Below, in pieces: positions 26,881-39,950 of a DNA stretch of 64,000 nt. Both the position numbers and the translations under genes were made by a program. Position 1 is the first letter of the stretch. Each line of letters opens with the position of its first letter. Origin of the DNA: Halomonas sp. Bachu 37 (GTDB taxonomy: Bacteria > Pseudomonadota > Gammaproteobacteria > Pseudomonadales > Halomonadaceae); assembly GCF_039691755.1 (NCBI RefSeq), contig NZ_CP137552.1, positions 682,001 to 746,000 on the forward strand. Direction: 5' to 3'. The notes under the pieces were generated by a model. It saw only the letters and a list, made by a program, of their open reading frames with translations, was not told the DNA's origin and searched no databases.

Positions 26881-27798
26881 ATGAATCGAGCTTTGTTACT
26901 GGTGCTTGCCTTTCTGCTGGGAGGGCAAGCCGCCACGGCCCAGTCCGACGGTATCTCTCAGCCGCTAGCCGACGATTCCGAGCGCTGCGCCGTTGACGAT
27001 AAGCAGCGACGCGTATGCTTGGAGACGCCGGCACGGCGAATCGTGGCGTTATCGCCGGGGGCGACCGAGCTCGCCTACGCAGCGGGAGCGGGGAAGGCCC
27101 TGGTGGGTGTGGTAAGCCATAGCGATTATCCGCCCCAGGCGGCCGAGCTTCCCCGGGTCGGCTCACATTCGCGTCTGGATCTTGAAGCCCTGGCCGCCCT
27201 GCGGCCAGATCTGGTGCTGGGCTGGGCGAGCGGCAATCCGACATCGCAGATGGAAACCCTGCAGGCCCTGGGCATACCGATGTTCTACCTCGAGCCCAAC
27301 GACGTCGAGGGAATCGCCGGCGCCATCGAGCGATTGGGAGTGCTGGCCGCTACCGGGGATCAGGCCAAGCAAGAGGCCCAGCGGTTTCGCCAAGCCATGG
27401 CGCAGCTGCAGCAGCGTTATGGTGAAAAAGACCCGATCACGATCTTCTATCAGGTGTGGCACTCGCCTTTGATGACCGTCAATGGCGAACACTGGATCAG
27501 CGATGCCATCGAACGTTGCGGCGGAATCAATATATTCGCGGGCCTGGAGCGGTTGGCGCCTCCGGTTGACCTGGAGGCGGTGCTGGCCGCTGATCCCGAC
27601 GCCATCGTCAGCGGCGGCAGGGGTGAGGATGACACCCAGTGGCTGCAACAGTGGCGGGTCTATCCCGAGTTGACCGCGGTGCAGCGTGATAATCTGTTTC
27701 TGGTGCCGCCTTCGTTGCTTCAGCGTCCCACTCCACGACTGGCGGAAGGCACCGCCTTGCTATGCGAGCAACTGCAAGACGCTCGCATGCGGCGTTGA
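26881..27798 (+). CDS. btuF: Periplasmic cobalamin-binding protein BtuF
   Basis: 305 aa with a signal peptide (MNRALLLVLAFLLGGQAATA). The class III binding-protein core shows RIVALSPGATELAYAAGAGKALVGVVSHSDYP (in parts: ALSPGATEL, LVGVVSHSDYP), then GWASGN and DAIVSGGRGEDD. It delivers cobalamin to BtuCD in the inner membrane. It lies 38 bp after btuB. GGAG precedes the ATG. The order btuBFCD under one riboswitch makes the assignment firm; a siderophore-binding protein is the alternative in the same superfamily but less likely. Confidence 0.92.
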   Translation: MNRALLLVLAFLLGGQAATAQSDGISQPLADDSERCAVDDKQRRVCLETPARRIVALSPGATELAYAAGAGKALVGVVSHSDYPPQAAELPRVGSHSRLDLEALAALRPDLVLGWASGNPTSQMETLQALGIPMFYLEPNDVEGIAGAIERLGVLAATGDQAKQEAQRFRQAMAQLQQRYGEKDPITIFYQVWHSPLMTVNGEHWISDAIERCGGINIFAGLERLAPPVDLEAVLAADPDAIVSGGRGEDDTQWLQQWRVYPELTAVQRDNLFLVPPSLLQRPTPRLAEGTALLCEQLQDARMRR

Positions 27799-27819
27799 TC
27801 CCCTCATACCGAGCTCTGC

Positions 27820-28791
27820 ATGACACGACCGCTGTTTCCCACTCTGCTGATATTGTCGATCGCCGCGATGATAGCTCTGATGGTGTCCCTGGCTATCGGC
27901 AGCATGACGATCTCCAGCAGCGAATGGATGGCGCTGTTGCAAGGCCGTGCCGAGCCACTTACCCAGCTGTTGGTTCTGGAACTGCGCCTGCCGCGTTCGC
28001 TCTCCGCTTTCGCCACCGGCGGGCTACTGGCGGTCGCCGGGGCATTGATGCAGGTACTGCTGCGCAACCCATTGGCCGACCCCTACGTGCTGGGGCTTTC
28101 GGGGGGAGCGGCGGTGGGAGCAATGGCCGCTATGCTGGCAGGGCTTGGCAGCATGCTTGTCTCGGGCTCCGCCTTTGTCGGTGCCATGCTGTCGACCCTG
28201 TTGGTTTTCGGCCTGGCCCACGGCACCGGTAGCTGGTCGCCCTCGCGACTGCTGTTGACGGGTGTGGTGGTGGCTTCGGGCTGGGGCGCGGTGATCACGC
28301 TGTTGCTGGCGGTAAGCCCGATGGAGCGGTTGCCCGGCATGCTTTACTGGATGATGGGCGATCTTTCCCATGCCGGCTCTCCCTGGTCCGCCCTCGTCCT
28401 GCTGGGGCTGGTTTGCCTGGCGGGCATACCCCTGGGGCGCAGCTTGAACGTCCTGGCGCGTGGCCCGCTGCAGGCGGCAGCGCTGGGGGTCGCGGTAAAA
28501 CCCCTGGAATGGTTGATCTACGTCGTGGCGGCATTGCTTACCGCAATGGCAGTGAGCACAGCGGGCAGCATCGGTTTCGTGGGCCTGGTGGTGCCGCATA
28601 TGCTGCGCCTGGTGTGGGGTAACGATCAGCGCATGCTGCTTCCTGCCTGTGCGCTGGCCGGCGGGACCTTCCTGGTGCTGGCGGACACAATGGCCCGTAC
28701 CGTCATCGCTCCCGAGCAGTTGCCGGTCGGCGTGATTACGGCGCTTCTGGGGGTGCCGACTTTTCTCTATCTGCTCTATCGGAGTCGCTGA
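27820..28791 (+). CDS. btuC: Cobalamin ABC transporter permease BtuC
   Basis: 323 aa, FecCD family inner-membrane permease with about ten helices. Landmarks are LELRLPRSLSAFATGGLLAVAG, LRNPLADPYVLGLSGGAAVGA and the C-terminal GSIGFVGLVVPHMLRLVWG. It pairs with BtuD and BtuF to move cobalamin into the cytoplasm. It begins 21 bp after btuF and shares its TGA/ATG overlap with btuD. Confidence 0.93.
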   Translation: MTRPLFPTLLILSIAAMIALMVSLAIGSMTISSSEWMALLQGRAEPLTQLLVLELRLPRSLSAFATGGLLAVAGALMQVLLRNPLADPYVLGLSGGAAVGAMAAMLAGLGSMLVSGSAFVGAMLSTLLVFGLAHGTGSWSPSRLLLTGVVVASGWGAVITLLLAVSPMERLPGMLYWMMGDLSHAGSPWSALVLLGLVCLAGIPLGRSLNVLARGPLQAAALGVAVKPLEWLIYVVAALLTAMAVSTAGSIGFVGLVVPHMLRLVWGNDQRMLLPACALAGGTFLVLADTMARTVIAPEQLPVGVITALLGVPTFLYLLYRSR

Positions 28792-29570
28792 TGGGTCTGC
28801 TGGAGGCGTGTGGTCTGGTAATCGATATTCCTGAGCGTAGTGAGGGCAGGGCGCTGGATATCGCCTTCGAGCCTGGACAAATCTGGGGGGTACTCGGCCC
28901 CAACGGGGCGGGCAAGACCACCTTGTTGCACACGCTGGCGGGGTTGCGTGAACCTTGCTCGGGAAGCGTGTGGCTGGATGGCAAGGCCATGACCGATTGG
29001 CGCCGGCGACAGGTGGCCCAGCGCCTGGGCGTGGTATTTCAGGAGCGCCACGATGGCTTTCCCGCTACGGTTCGCGAGACGGCCTTGATGGGGCGCCATC
29101 CCTTTCTTTCCCTGTGGCAACGGGAAGGGGACAACGACCTCCAGGCTGTACACGACGCCTTGCGCCAATTGGGTATCCAGCACCTGGCCCACCGCCTGGT
29201 CACCACGCTTTCTGGTGGAGAACGCCAGCGCCTGGCATTCGCCACGGTACTGGCGCAGAACCCCGAGGTATGGCTGGCCGACGAGCCGAGCAATCATCTC
29301 GACCTGCAGCACCAGACCGCCGCCATGCAACTTCTCCACCGCCAGGCCAAAGCGGGGTGCGCGGTGGTGATGTGTCTACATGACGTCAATCTCGCGGCTC
29401 GCTGGTGCGACAATCTACTATTGCTTTACCCCGATGGCGAGGCGTGCTGGGGGCCGCAAGACGCCATGCTGACCCTCGACGCCCTGGAGCGGCTTTACGG
29501 TCAGCGGCTTCACCAGGGCGAAATCTTCGGAAAGCCGGTATTCATGCCGGCAGCTGGCGGTTGGTCATGA
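28791..29570 (+). CDS. btuD: Cobalamin ABC transporter ATPase BtuD
   Basis: 259 aa. It carries the Walker A loop GPNGAGKTTLL near residue 36, the ABC signature LSGGERQRLAFA near 140, Walker B VWLADEPSNHLDLQ near 160 and the switch His in VMCLHDVNLAAR. It hydrolyses ATP on the cytoplasmic face to drive BtuC. The start codon overlaps the stop of btuC (TGATG), which indicates translational coupling. It is the last gene of the btu unit; the next gene is convergent, 13 bp away. Confidence 0.93.
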   Translation: MGLLEACGLVIDIPERSEGRALDIAFEPGQIWGVLGPNGAGKTTLLHTLAGLREPCSGSVWLDGKAMTDWRRRQVAQRLGVVFQERHDGFPATVRETALMGRHPFLSLWQREGDNDLQAVHDALRQLGIQHLAHRLVTTLSGGERQRLAFATVLAQNPEVWLADEPSNHLDLQHQTAAMQLLHRQAKAGCAVVMCLHDVNLAARWCDNLLLLYPDGEACWGPQDAMLTLDALERLYGQRLHQGEIFGKPVFMPAAGGWS

Positions 29571-29583
29571 CCTGGTGCGGGAC

Positions 29584-30150
29584 TCAAGCGACGATCTCGA
29601 TATCGGCATTCTGCAGGTTCTGGTAGCAGGCCTCTCGGGCTTCGCTGTAGACCGGCTCGCTCAGGGCAGAAAGCAATAGTGTGGCGAATCCTTCCCGGCG
29701 GGCCTCCAGCGCGGTTTCCTGCACACAGACATCCAGCGCCAGCCCGCACAGTATGACCCGTTTTATCCCTTTCTCCCTGAGATAGCCACCGAGGCCGGTG
29801 CCATCGAAAGCGGAGTAAGCGTCACGATCGAATGCCGTGGCCTTGCTGACCCGTATCGCATCGTTGGGCAGGGCGAGCCCCAGGTGAAAGGCGGCGCCGG
29901 GGGTATCCTGAACACAGTGAACCGGCCAGTTTCCTCCTCGGTGCGTGAAACTGACATGGTCCACCGGATGCCAATCACGCGATGCCACTATCAACGCGCC
30001 GGCTTCTTTGGCCGCCTGGATCTGGTCGTTGATGCCCGGCACCAAGGCGGCTCCGCCGGTCACGGCGAGCGCGCCGCCTTCACAAAAATCGTTTTGCATG
30101 TCAATGACTAGCAGGGCATCGTCAGGCCCATAGTTCACTCGTGGTGCCAT
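29584..30150 (-). CDS. pncA: Nicotinamidase / isochorismatase-family cysteine hydrolase (PncA-type)
   Basis: 188 aa. The catalytic triad is visible as Asp in LLVIDMQNDFC, Lys in IRVSKATAFD and Cys in LCGLALDVCVQETAL. Metal-binding residues appear in SRDWHPVDHVSF. These are the features of nicotinamidase, which converts nicotinamide to nicotinate for NAD recycling. A close isochorismatase-like amidase could have another substrate, but the DWHP..H metal site and the VSK motif favour nicotinamidase. Convergent with btuD and divergent from zwf. Confidence 0.88.
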   Translation of the reverse strand: MAPRVNYGPDDALLVIDMQNDFCEGGALAVTGGAALVPGINDQIQAAKEAGALIVASRDWHPVDHVSFTHRGGNWPVHCVQDTPGAAFHLGLALPNDAIRVSKATAFDRDAYSAFDGTGLGGYLREKGIKRVILCGLALDVCVQETALEARREGFATLLLSALSEPVYSEAREACYQNLQNADIEIVA

Positions 30151-30321
30151 GCCGTTTCTCCTGATTGATGGCTGGTGTGTTACGGGTCGCGCGATCCCAG
30201 CTTAGGCAGTACATAGTTGCAACAGCCCGACCACAGTTGAAAGACTGGCCGGGTTCAAAAAAAACGTCAATTGGCGCATTCTGATTCGCTAGAGTGAAAT
30301 TTGATGGGGCAAGGTAAGGCT

Positions 30322-31827
<1,506 letters not shown>

Positions 31828-31861
31828 GCGGTATCACACCAAAGCCGCTAGGGAGGTAATC

Positions 31862-32527
31862 ATGAGCGAAGCGCGTCGGCAACTTGCCGAGCAACTGGCC
31901 GAAGCCGTTGCGGAAGCCCTGAGAAGCGACCTGGTCACTCGGCAGCGCGTATTGCTGGTGGTTTCGGGAGGCTCGACTCCCGTGGCGTTCTTCCAGGCGC
32001 TGGCAGTGCAGCAGCTACCGTGGGAGCGCGTCGATATCACCCTGGCTGACGAGCGCTGGGTGAGTGAAGTCGACTCCGACAGCAATGCGCGTCTGGTGCG
32101 TGAACACCTGCTGCAGGCACAGGCCGAAAGTGCCACCTTCTTCGCCTTGACCACCGCGGACGGCACGCCCGAGGAGGGCGTGGACACGCTTTGCCAGCAA
32201 GTCGAAACACTTGCCTGGCCTGCTTCGGTCGTAGTCCTGGGCATGGGTGCCGATGGCCATACGGCGTCTCTTTTTCCCGATAGCCGTGAGCTGGAACTGG
32301 CGTTGGCGTCCGACGATGCGTTGGTGGCGGTACGCACTCCCAGCCAGCCACAGCCGCGCATTACCTTGAGCGCGGCACGCTTGCATCAGGCGCGCCGGCA
32401 TTTTCTGCACATCACCGGAGAGGACAAGCGCCAAGTGCTGGCCAGAGCCCTGACCGGTGATGATGTGCGCAAGCTACCTATCCGGGCCTTTTTATCTTGT
32501 CCGTTGGCAATTTACTGGGCCCCCTGA
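31862..32527 (+). CDS. pgl: 6-phosphogluconolactonase
   Basis: 221 aa. It hydrolyses the lactone made by Zwf. Conserved patches are LLVVSGGSTPVAFFQAL near the N-terminus, ADERWVSEVDSDSN near 60 and LGMGADGHTASLFPDS near 130, all typical of the bacterial Pgl/DevB fold. GGGAGG precedes ATG 31862 by about seven bases, better than the TTG at the top of the longer frame. Flanked by zwf and eda, which supports the pathway assignment. Confidence 0.94.
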   Translation: MSEARRQLAEQLAEAVAEALRSDLVTRQRVLLVVSGGSTPVAFFQALAVQQLPWERVDITLADERWVSEVDSDSNARLVREHLLQAQAESATFFALTTADGTPEEGVDTLCQQVETLAWPASVVVLGMGADGHTASLFPDSRELELALASDDALVAVRTPSQPQPRITLSAARLHQARRHFLHITGEDKRQVLARALTGDDVRKLPIRAFLSCPLAIYWAP

Positions 32528-32548
32528 CGATTTCGGAGAACCTTGAGC

Positions 32549-33211
32549 ATGACATTGGATAAACAACTCCCTTCCACGCGTACCGCGGAACTCGACAGCA
32601 TCTGTTTGAAGGCGCAGATCATTCCGGTGATTACCATCCAGCGCCTGGAAGATGCCGTGCCGATGTGTCGGGCATTGGTGGAGGGCGGTTTGAGTGTGCT
32701 GGAGATCACCTTGCGAACCGAGTGTGCGCTCGAAGCCGTCAAGCGGCTGCGCGATGCGCTTCCTGCCGCCAGCATCGGCGTAGGCACAGTGCTGACTCCC
32801 GCCCAGTACCGCCAGGCCGAGCAGGTCGGCGCGGATTTCGTGGTGACGCCGGGGGCTACCGAAGCCCTTTATCGCCATGGGGTCGGTAGTCCGGTGCCCA
32901 TGCTGCCGGGAGTTGCCACCGTATCCGAGCTGATGACCGGCTGGCAGTATGGCTATCGCCGGTTCAAGTTCTTCCCGGCGGAATCCAGCGGCGGCGCCAA
33001 GGCGCTCAAGGCTTTCGGGGCGCCGATTCCCGAAGCGCGCTTTTGTCCCACCGGCGGTATTTCCATGGACAACGCCGGGGAATATCTTTCGCTGCCCAAC
33101 GTGATGTGCGTCGGTGGCTCCTGGCTGACCCCCAAGGACATGGTGGAAGCGGAAGACTGGGATGGAATCCGCGAATTGGCACGTCAGGCGGCGCAGCGAT
33201 TCCATCTTTGA
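32549..33211 (+). CDS. eda: KDPG aldolase (2-dehydro-3-deoxy-phosphogluconate aldolase)
   Basis: 220 aa class I aldolase that splits KDPG into pyruvate and glyceraldehyde 3-phosphate. The Schiff-base Lys sits in RFKFFPAESSGGAKALKAF, the catalytic Glu lies in VLEITLRTECALEA, and the phosphate-binding CPTGG appears as FCPTGGISMDN. GGAG lies ten bases before the ATG; a TTG at 32543 is an alternative start. It completes the zwf-pgl-eda unit, 21 bp after pgl. Confidence 0.95.
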   Translation: MTLDKQLPSTRTAELDSICLKAQIIPVITIQRLEDAVPMCRALVEGGLSVLEITLRTECALEAVKRLRDALPAASIGVGTVLTPAQYRQAEQVGADFVVTPGATEALYRHGVGSPVPMLPGVATVSELMTGWQYGYRRFKFFPAESSGGAKALKAFGAPIPEARFCPTGGISMDNAGEYLSLPNVMCVGGSWLTPKDMVEAEDWDGIRELARQAAQRFHL

Positions 33212-33226
33212 GGTTGCTGCGCGACG

Positions 33227-34933
33227 TTAACACGCCTCGCTTTGCTCCGTCGGCGCGACGACGCTGTGTCTGCGTGGCGAGGGGGGAAGGTCTCGCCGTG
33301 CCGCGTGGGGAGTCGGCCCGGCGGGCGTGCGCGGCGCCGTCAGTGAGCCGGCCGTGGCGGCGGGCCGGGAGAGGAACGCCAGGGCGCTGTGGGACAGTGC
33401 CTCCACCTCCGCGTTCAACGAGGCGGTAGCCGCCCGATAGTCGTGCATGCTGCCGGCGCTGGCCTGGGTGGCCCGGTCGATCTCGCCGATGGCCTGGCTG
33501 ATCTGACCGATGCCCTCGCTTTGCTCGGTCGTGGCGGTGCTGATGTCGCGCATCAGGTCGTTGACCCGGTGGCTGGCGTCGCGGATGCGCTGCATGGCGG
33601 CCTCCGCCTCGCCGGTGTGCTCTTGTCCCTGCTCGATCTCGTCGCGGGCGCGGCCGATCAGCCCCTGCACCTGGTGGGCGGCGTCCGCCGACTGGCTGGC
33701 CAGCTTGCGCACCTCCTGGGCTACCACGGCGAAGCCGCGGCCGTGCTCGCCGGCCCTGGCCGCCTCGACGGAGGCGTTGAGTGCCAGAATGTTGGTCTGG
33801 AAGGCGATGGAGTCGATGGTGCCGACGATGCCGGCCATGTTCTCCGCCTGGCGAGTGATGGCCTGCATCGACGCGGCCAGCGCCTGCATGGTCCGTGCCG
33901 CCTGGTCCACCTCCGCGACGTTGCCCACCGTGGCCTGGCTGGCCTGCCGCGCGTGCGCGGCGCTCTGGCTCACCGTGGCGCTGATCTGCTCGGCGCTGGC
34001 GGCGGTCTGCTGCACTGAGGCGGCCTGCTGCTCGAGGCGGCCGGCCATGGCCTCGTTGTTGCGCATAAGCCCGCTCACCGCGGGGCTCACCACTCCGACG
34101 CGACCACTGACATCGCCGATCAGCCCCTCCAGTGAGCGGCGCATGAAGTTCAGCGAACCCAGCATCTGGCTCAGCTCGCCCCGGCCCAGCGCCGGCAGCT
34201 CCGCCTTGAGGTTGCCGGCCGCCACCTGCAGGGCGAAGTCATTGGCCCGCTGCAGCGAGCGCCGGGTCGCCTCGCCGGCCCGCCAGTTGAGCGTCGCCAT
34301 GAGCGCGCCGCCGACCACACCCGCCCCGCCCAGCCACAGCGCGGCATCGGGTGCGACGTCGTGGAGCCGCCACGCCGCCGCCATGCCGATGCTGGCCGTG
34401 GCCAGCAGCATGGCGCTGCTGACGAGAGCGGTGCGCGTCTGCAGGCCATGGCGGTCGAGACGGGCCAGGCCGTGGAGTAGTCCGCGGCGGTAGGGCTTGC
34501 CGTGCCTGACCCCGTAGCGGCCGCCGCCCTCGCGGATGTCGCGATAGACCTCCTCGACGTGGGCGATCTCCTCGGCCCCCGCCTTGACCCGGATCGAGGC
34601 AAAGCCCTGAAGCTCTCCACTCTCGCGAATCGGCACCACGTTGGCGCGCACCCAGTAGTGGTCGCCGTTCTTGCGCCGGTTCTTGACCAGCCCCGACCAG
34701 TAGCGGCCCGCCTGCAGGTCGCGCCACATGTCGGCGAAGACGCTGGGCGGCATGTCGGGATGGCGGACCAGGTTGTGGGGTGAGTCCAGCAGCTCGTCGT
34801 AGTCGAAGCCGCTGATCTCCATGAAACGACGGTTGGCGTAGGTGATGTAGCTACGAGGGTCGGTCTTGGAGATCAGGACGTCGTCGTCCCGCAGCGAAAA
34901 TTCTTTCTGGGTCGTGGGGCCGTTGTTACGCAT
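33227..34933 (-). CDS. Aer-like chemoreceptor: PAS domain, membrane anchor, MCP signalling domain
   Basis: 568 aa. An N-terminal PAS domain of about residues 15-125 ([40 protein letters not shown]) resembles the FAD-binding sensor of Aer. A hydrophobic region at about 165-210 anchors the protein to the inner membrane. The C-terminal half is an MCP domain with its conserved hairpin [40 protein letters not shown] (pieces: [19 protein letters not shown] and [11 protein letters not shown]) near 370-415. It would signal redox or oxygen status to CheA/CheW. The stretch looks more GC-rich than its neighbours. It lies between eda and glk. Confidence 0.9.
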   Translation of the reverse strand: MRNNGPTTQKEFSLRDDDVLISKTDPRSYITYANRRFMEISGFDYDELLDSPHNLVRHPDMPPSVFADMWRDLQAGRYWSGLVKNRRKNGDHYWVRANVVPIRESGELQGFASIRVKAGAEEIAHVEEVYRDIREGGGRYGVRHGKPYRRGLLHGLARLDRHGLQTRTALVSSAMLLATASIGMAAAWRLHDVAPDAALWLGGAGVVGGALMATLNWRAGEATRRSLQRANDFALQVAAGNLKAELPALGRGELSQMLGSLNFMRRSLEGLIGDVSGRVGVVSPAVSGLMRNNEAMAGRLEQQAASVQQTAASAEQISATVSQSAAHARQASQATVGNVAEVDQAARTMQALAASMQAITRQAENMAGIVGTIDSIAFQTNILALNASVEAARAGEHGRGFAVVAQEVRKLASQSADAAHQVQGLIGRARDEIEQGQEHTGEAEAAMQRIRDASHRVNDLMRDISTATTEQSEGIGQISQAIGEIDRATQASAGSMHDYRAATASLNAEVEALSHSALAFLSRPAATAGSLTAPRTPAGPTPHAARRDLPPSPRRHSVVAPTEQSEAC

Positions 34934-35107
34934 GAAAGCTGACCTGTCTTGGCTTCATAAGAAGCCAGACTATCAGTCTTTTGTAGTGGTTTTGTAAAGC
35001 TTTTTTGGCGATTTCGTATAGCTATTGTACTGTTATAAGTTCCCACTCAGCTCTGTCCGCCTCAGGGTAATGCCCAGCAGGTACAGGGGCGCCGGGCCGC
35101 CGCTCAG

Positions 35108-36069
35108 TCAATGGATCTGGGGATTGCGCAAGGCCGCGGCGGCACCCAGCAACCCCGTCCAGGGGGAGACGGCCAGGCGCACCGGGATGGCGGCGGTATA
35201 GGCACTCATGCGCCCCTTGGCGGCAAAGGCCACGGCGAAGCGGCTTTTTGGTAGCCAGTCGCGCAGCCGCGGCAGGATTCCTCCGCACAGGGTGACACCA
35301 CCACGGGCGCCGAGGGTCAGGGCGGCGTCGCCGCAGATATCGCCGAGGATCTTGAGAAAGCGCAGCAGGGTTTCACGGGCTAAGGCGTCGCCTTCATCGG
35401 CGGCCACGGTGACCTCGGCGGGGAACGCACAGCGAGGCGGGGTGCCCGCCAGCGAGCAGTGGGCCAGGTAGAGTTCGAGCAGCCCCGGGCCGCTGAGGAT
35501 GCGCTCCACCGAGACCCGATCGTAGCGCCTCTGGAAGTGGCGCAGCAGGCCGTGCTCGTGCGCGTCGGTGGCGGCGAAGGCTACGTGGCCACCTTCGCTT
35601 GGCAGCAGGTGCCAGTGGCGGCCGGGAAAAAGCCCGGCCACGCCGAGCCCGGTGCCGGGGCCAAACGCCAGTTGGACGGCGTCGGGCTTCGCCTTGCCGG
35701 GTTTCACCGCGATGATGTCACCGGGCGCAAGGCATGTCACGCCCAGGGCCTGGGCGGTGAAGTCGTTGATCGCCTTGAAGCGCGACAGGCCCAGCGTCTG
35801 CTGGACCGCCCGGCGGGAGAAGGCCCAGGGGCCGTTGGTCATGCTCATCCGGTCGCCATCGACGGGGCAGGCAAAGGCGAGGCACGCCTCCCGCGGCGCG
35901 TCGTCGGCGTTCAGTCCGACGAGGGCCAGATAGTCGCGTGCCGCCTCCACCGGGCCGGGGTAGTCGGCGCTCGGCAGAGTGTGAACGTGCCGCGGCTCGG
36001 CCTCGCCCGGTGTGACCAGGGCGAAGCGGGCGTTGGTCCCACCGATATCGCCGATCAGAGCCAGGCGGG

Positions 36070-36073
<4 letters not shown>
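35108..36073 (-). CDS. glk: Glucokinase (ROK-unrelated Glk family)
   Basis: 321 aa. It phosphorylates glucose with ATP. The phosphate-binding N-terminus [17 protein letters not shown] is present, with the catalytic segment [12 protein letters not shown] near residue 108, [11 protein letters not shown] near 138 and [11 protein letters not shown] near 155. AGGAGG precedes the ATG. Its start overlaps the end of edd by 4 bp (ATGA), so both are on one transcript. With edd, zwf, pgl and eda it makes a full Entner-Doudoroff route from glucose. Confidence 0.93.
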
Positions 36074-37956
<1,883 letters not shown>

Positions 37957-38004
37957 AAGGCACCTCGATGGCTTGGGCTGAACCAGGACATTGACTGATT
38001 GACG

Positions 38005-38769
38005 TCACTGTGTGGTCTCGTCACCGAGAAAGCGCTGGAAACTCGCCGGGACATCGGTGATAGCGCTCTTGATTCCCCATGCCCAGTGGGGTTCGAAAGC
38101 GCTCGGGTCGTTCACGGTGTAGCATAGCACCTGGTAACCGGCTTCTCGCATTGCCTGGGCCTGGGCACGTTTCAATCGCGGCCAATGCACGTGAATGCTA
38201 TAGGCCGTCACCGCCTGGCATCGTTTCGCCCAATCCGGCGGCAGACTCGTAAACAGGCTACCCAGTGCCAGGCGGTCCGGGCCGGCCAATTCGCGGGTCC
38301 TCTTGAGCGCGTTCAAGTCGAACGACGACACGACCAGGCGTTCGGCGGGGAGCGCATCGAGAATCATGGGAATCACGCGGTCCACGAGAGCGATGGCGTC
38401 GCGGCCCTTGTTGACCTTGAGTTCGAGGTTGGCGCCCATGTCCAGCTCGTCGAGCAATGACAGCATGGTTTTCAACTGGACCATACGCTCGCCGTTGAAG
38501 GAGTCGCCGAACCAGCTCCCGACATCCAATTTGGAAGCACTCGCCCAGTTGAAGTCTTGCAAGGCGCCGCGCCCATCGGAGCAGCGCGCCACATCGGCGT
38601 CATGCCAGATGACCGGTGTGCCGTCGCCCAGCAGCTGAACATCCAGCTCGACCCAGGAGCAATTTGCCTCTTTGGCGGCCCGCACCGCCGACAAGGTGTT
38701 CTCCGGCGCTTGGGCGGAAAAACCGCGATGGGCAATCAAGCGGGGTAGCGAAATGGCGGGATGGATCAT
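38005..38769 (-). CDS. Glycerophosphodiester phosphodiesterase
   Basis: 254 aa, soluble with no signal peptide, so cytoplasmic (UgpQ-like). The GDPD signature is LIAHRGFSAQAPENTLSA near residue 10, followed by the metal-binding WVELDVQLLGDGTPVIWHD near 40-58 and LELKVNKG near 115, with a C-terminal NDPSAFEPHWAWGIKSAITD. It hydrolyses glycerophosphodiesters to glycerol 3-phosphate and an alcohol, which could feed GlpD encoded further right. The ATG at 38769 is preceded only by a weak purine-rich site. It lies 48 bp upstream of edd. Confidence 0.92.
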   Translation of the reverse strand: MIHPAISLPRLIAHRGFSAQAPENTLSAVRAAKEANCSWVELDVQLLGDGTPVIWHDADVARCSDGRGALQDFNWASASKLDVGSWFGDSFNGERMVQLKTMLSLLDELDMGANLELKVNKGRDAIALVDRVIPMILDALPAERLVVSSFDLNALKRTRELAGPDRLALGSLFTSLPPDWAKRCQAVTAYSIHVHWPRLKRAQAQAMREAGYQVLCYTVNDPSAFEPHWAWGIKSAITDVPASFQRFLGDETTQ

Positions 38770-38944
38770 GTTTATGCGCTCTCGGCTTTGAATAACGTAA
38801 AGGATGATGGAAAGCCTAGCATGACGGGATGACACTTCGAGGATGGCGCGGGCTGGTTGATAGCCGTATGTCGGATGGTTGATTTCTTCGCCATGACGCG
38901 GTTGGATGGTTTGCGCTATCCCTTGCCACTCAACAGGTGTTCTC

Positions 38945-39922
38945 ATGTCCCAACGTATCCAGTTTTCTCGCACCGGCGGTTCCGACGTTCTGGAAGTCGT
39001 CGATGCCTCGCCGGTGGAACCCGGCCCCGGCGAAGTGCGGGTGCGTAACGAGGCGGTCGGCCTGAATTTCATCGACATCTATTTCCGTACTGGCCTCTAT
39101 CCCGCGCCACAACTACCCTCGGGCCTGGGCACGGAAGGCGCTGGAGTGGTGGATGCCGTCGGTCAAGATGTGACCCATCTAAAGGAAGGCGACAGGGTGG
39201 CTTACGCTCAAGGGCCGCTGGGTGCCTACGCCGAACATCACACCCTGCCGGCGGAGAAGGTTGTGGTACTGCCGGAGTCGATTGATTTCGAGACCGCCGC
39301 CGCCAGCATGCTCAAGGGCTTGACGGTGCAGTACCTGCTGCGCCAGACCTATCCTCTCAAGGGCGGGGAGACGATCCTGTTTCATGCCGCAGCGGGTGGT
39401 GTCGGCTCGATCGCCTGCCAGTGGGCCAAGACGCTGGGTGTGAAATTGATCGGTACCGTCAGTTCGCCAGAGAAAGCGGAGCTGGCCATGGCCAATGGCG
39501 CCTGGGCGACCATCAATTACACCGAAGAAGATGTCGTGGAGCGGGTGCGCGAGCTCACCGACGGCGAAATGTGCGACGTGGTATACGATTCGGTGGGCAA
39601 GGATACCTGGGAAACCTCACTGGACTGCTTGAAACCTCGTGCGCTGATGGTCAGCTTCGGTAACTCGTCCGGTCCGGTGGATGGCGTCAATATCGGCATC
39701 CTCAACCAGAAGGGCTCGCTGTTCGTCACTCGACCTAGCCTCAACGGCTATGCCGACACCCGTGAGCGTCTGGAAATGATGTGCCGGGAGTACTTCGACA
39801 TGCTCGAAAGCGGCAAGGTGAAAATCGATATAAGCCACCGTTACCCGCTGGCCGAGGCCGGCAAGGCGCAGGATGCGCTCCAGGCCCGAAAGACCACTGG
39901 CTCCACCATTTTTGTGCTCTGA
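38945..39922 (+). CDS. qor: Quinone oxidoreductase (zeta-crystallin / Qor type)
   Basis: 325 aa medium-chain reductase without zinc-ligand Cys. The GroES-like N-terminal half shows GLNFIDIYFRTGLYP near 40 and GLGTEGAGVVDAVG near 62. The NADPH-binding Rossmann motif AAAGGVGSIACQWAKTLG is near 145-162. It reduces quinones by single-electron transfer or other enone compounds. ATG at 38945 has AGGTG upstream. It stands alone, divergent from the GDPD gene and convergent with the RpiR regulator. Confidence 0.92.
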   Translation: MSQRIQFSRTGGSDVLEVVDASPVEPGPGEVRVRNEAVGLNFIDIYFRTGLYPAPQLPSGLGTEGAGVVDAVGQDVTHLKEGDRVAYAQGPLGAYAEHHTLPAEKVVVLPESIDFETAAASMLKGLTVQYLLRQTYPLKGGETILFHAAAGGVGSIACQWAKTLGVKLIGTVSSPEKAELAMANGAWATINYTEEDVVERVRELTDGEMCDVVYDSVGKDTWETSLDCLKPRALMVSFGNSSGPVDGVNIGILNQKGSLFVTRPSLNGYADTRERLEMMCREYFDMLESGKVKIDISHRYPLAEAGKAQDALQARKTTGSTIFVL

Positions 39923-39950
39923 TCCTGGCTGGCCCTGGCCAGGGCTGGAG

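Noticed and set aside
25682..27244. 520-codon frame on the minus strand across btuB and btuF
   Set aside because: It is the antisense of two well-identified genes and has a low-complexity Pro/Arg-rich composition typical of such frames.
39923..39950. GC-rich hairpin between qor and the RpiR gene as a terminator
   Set aside because: CTGGCC-type repeats can fold, but there is no T-run on either strand.
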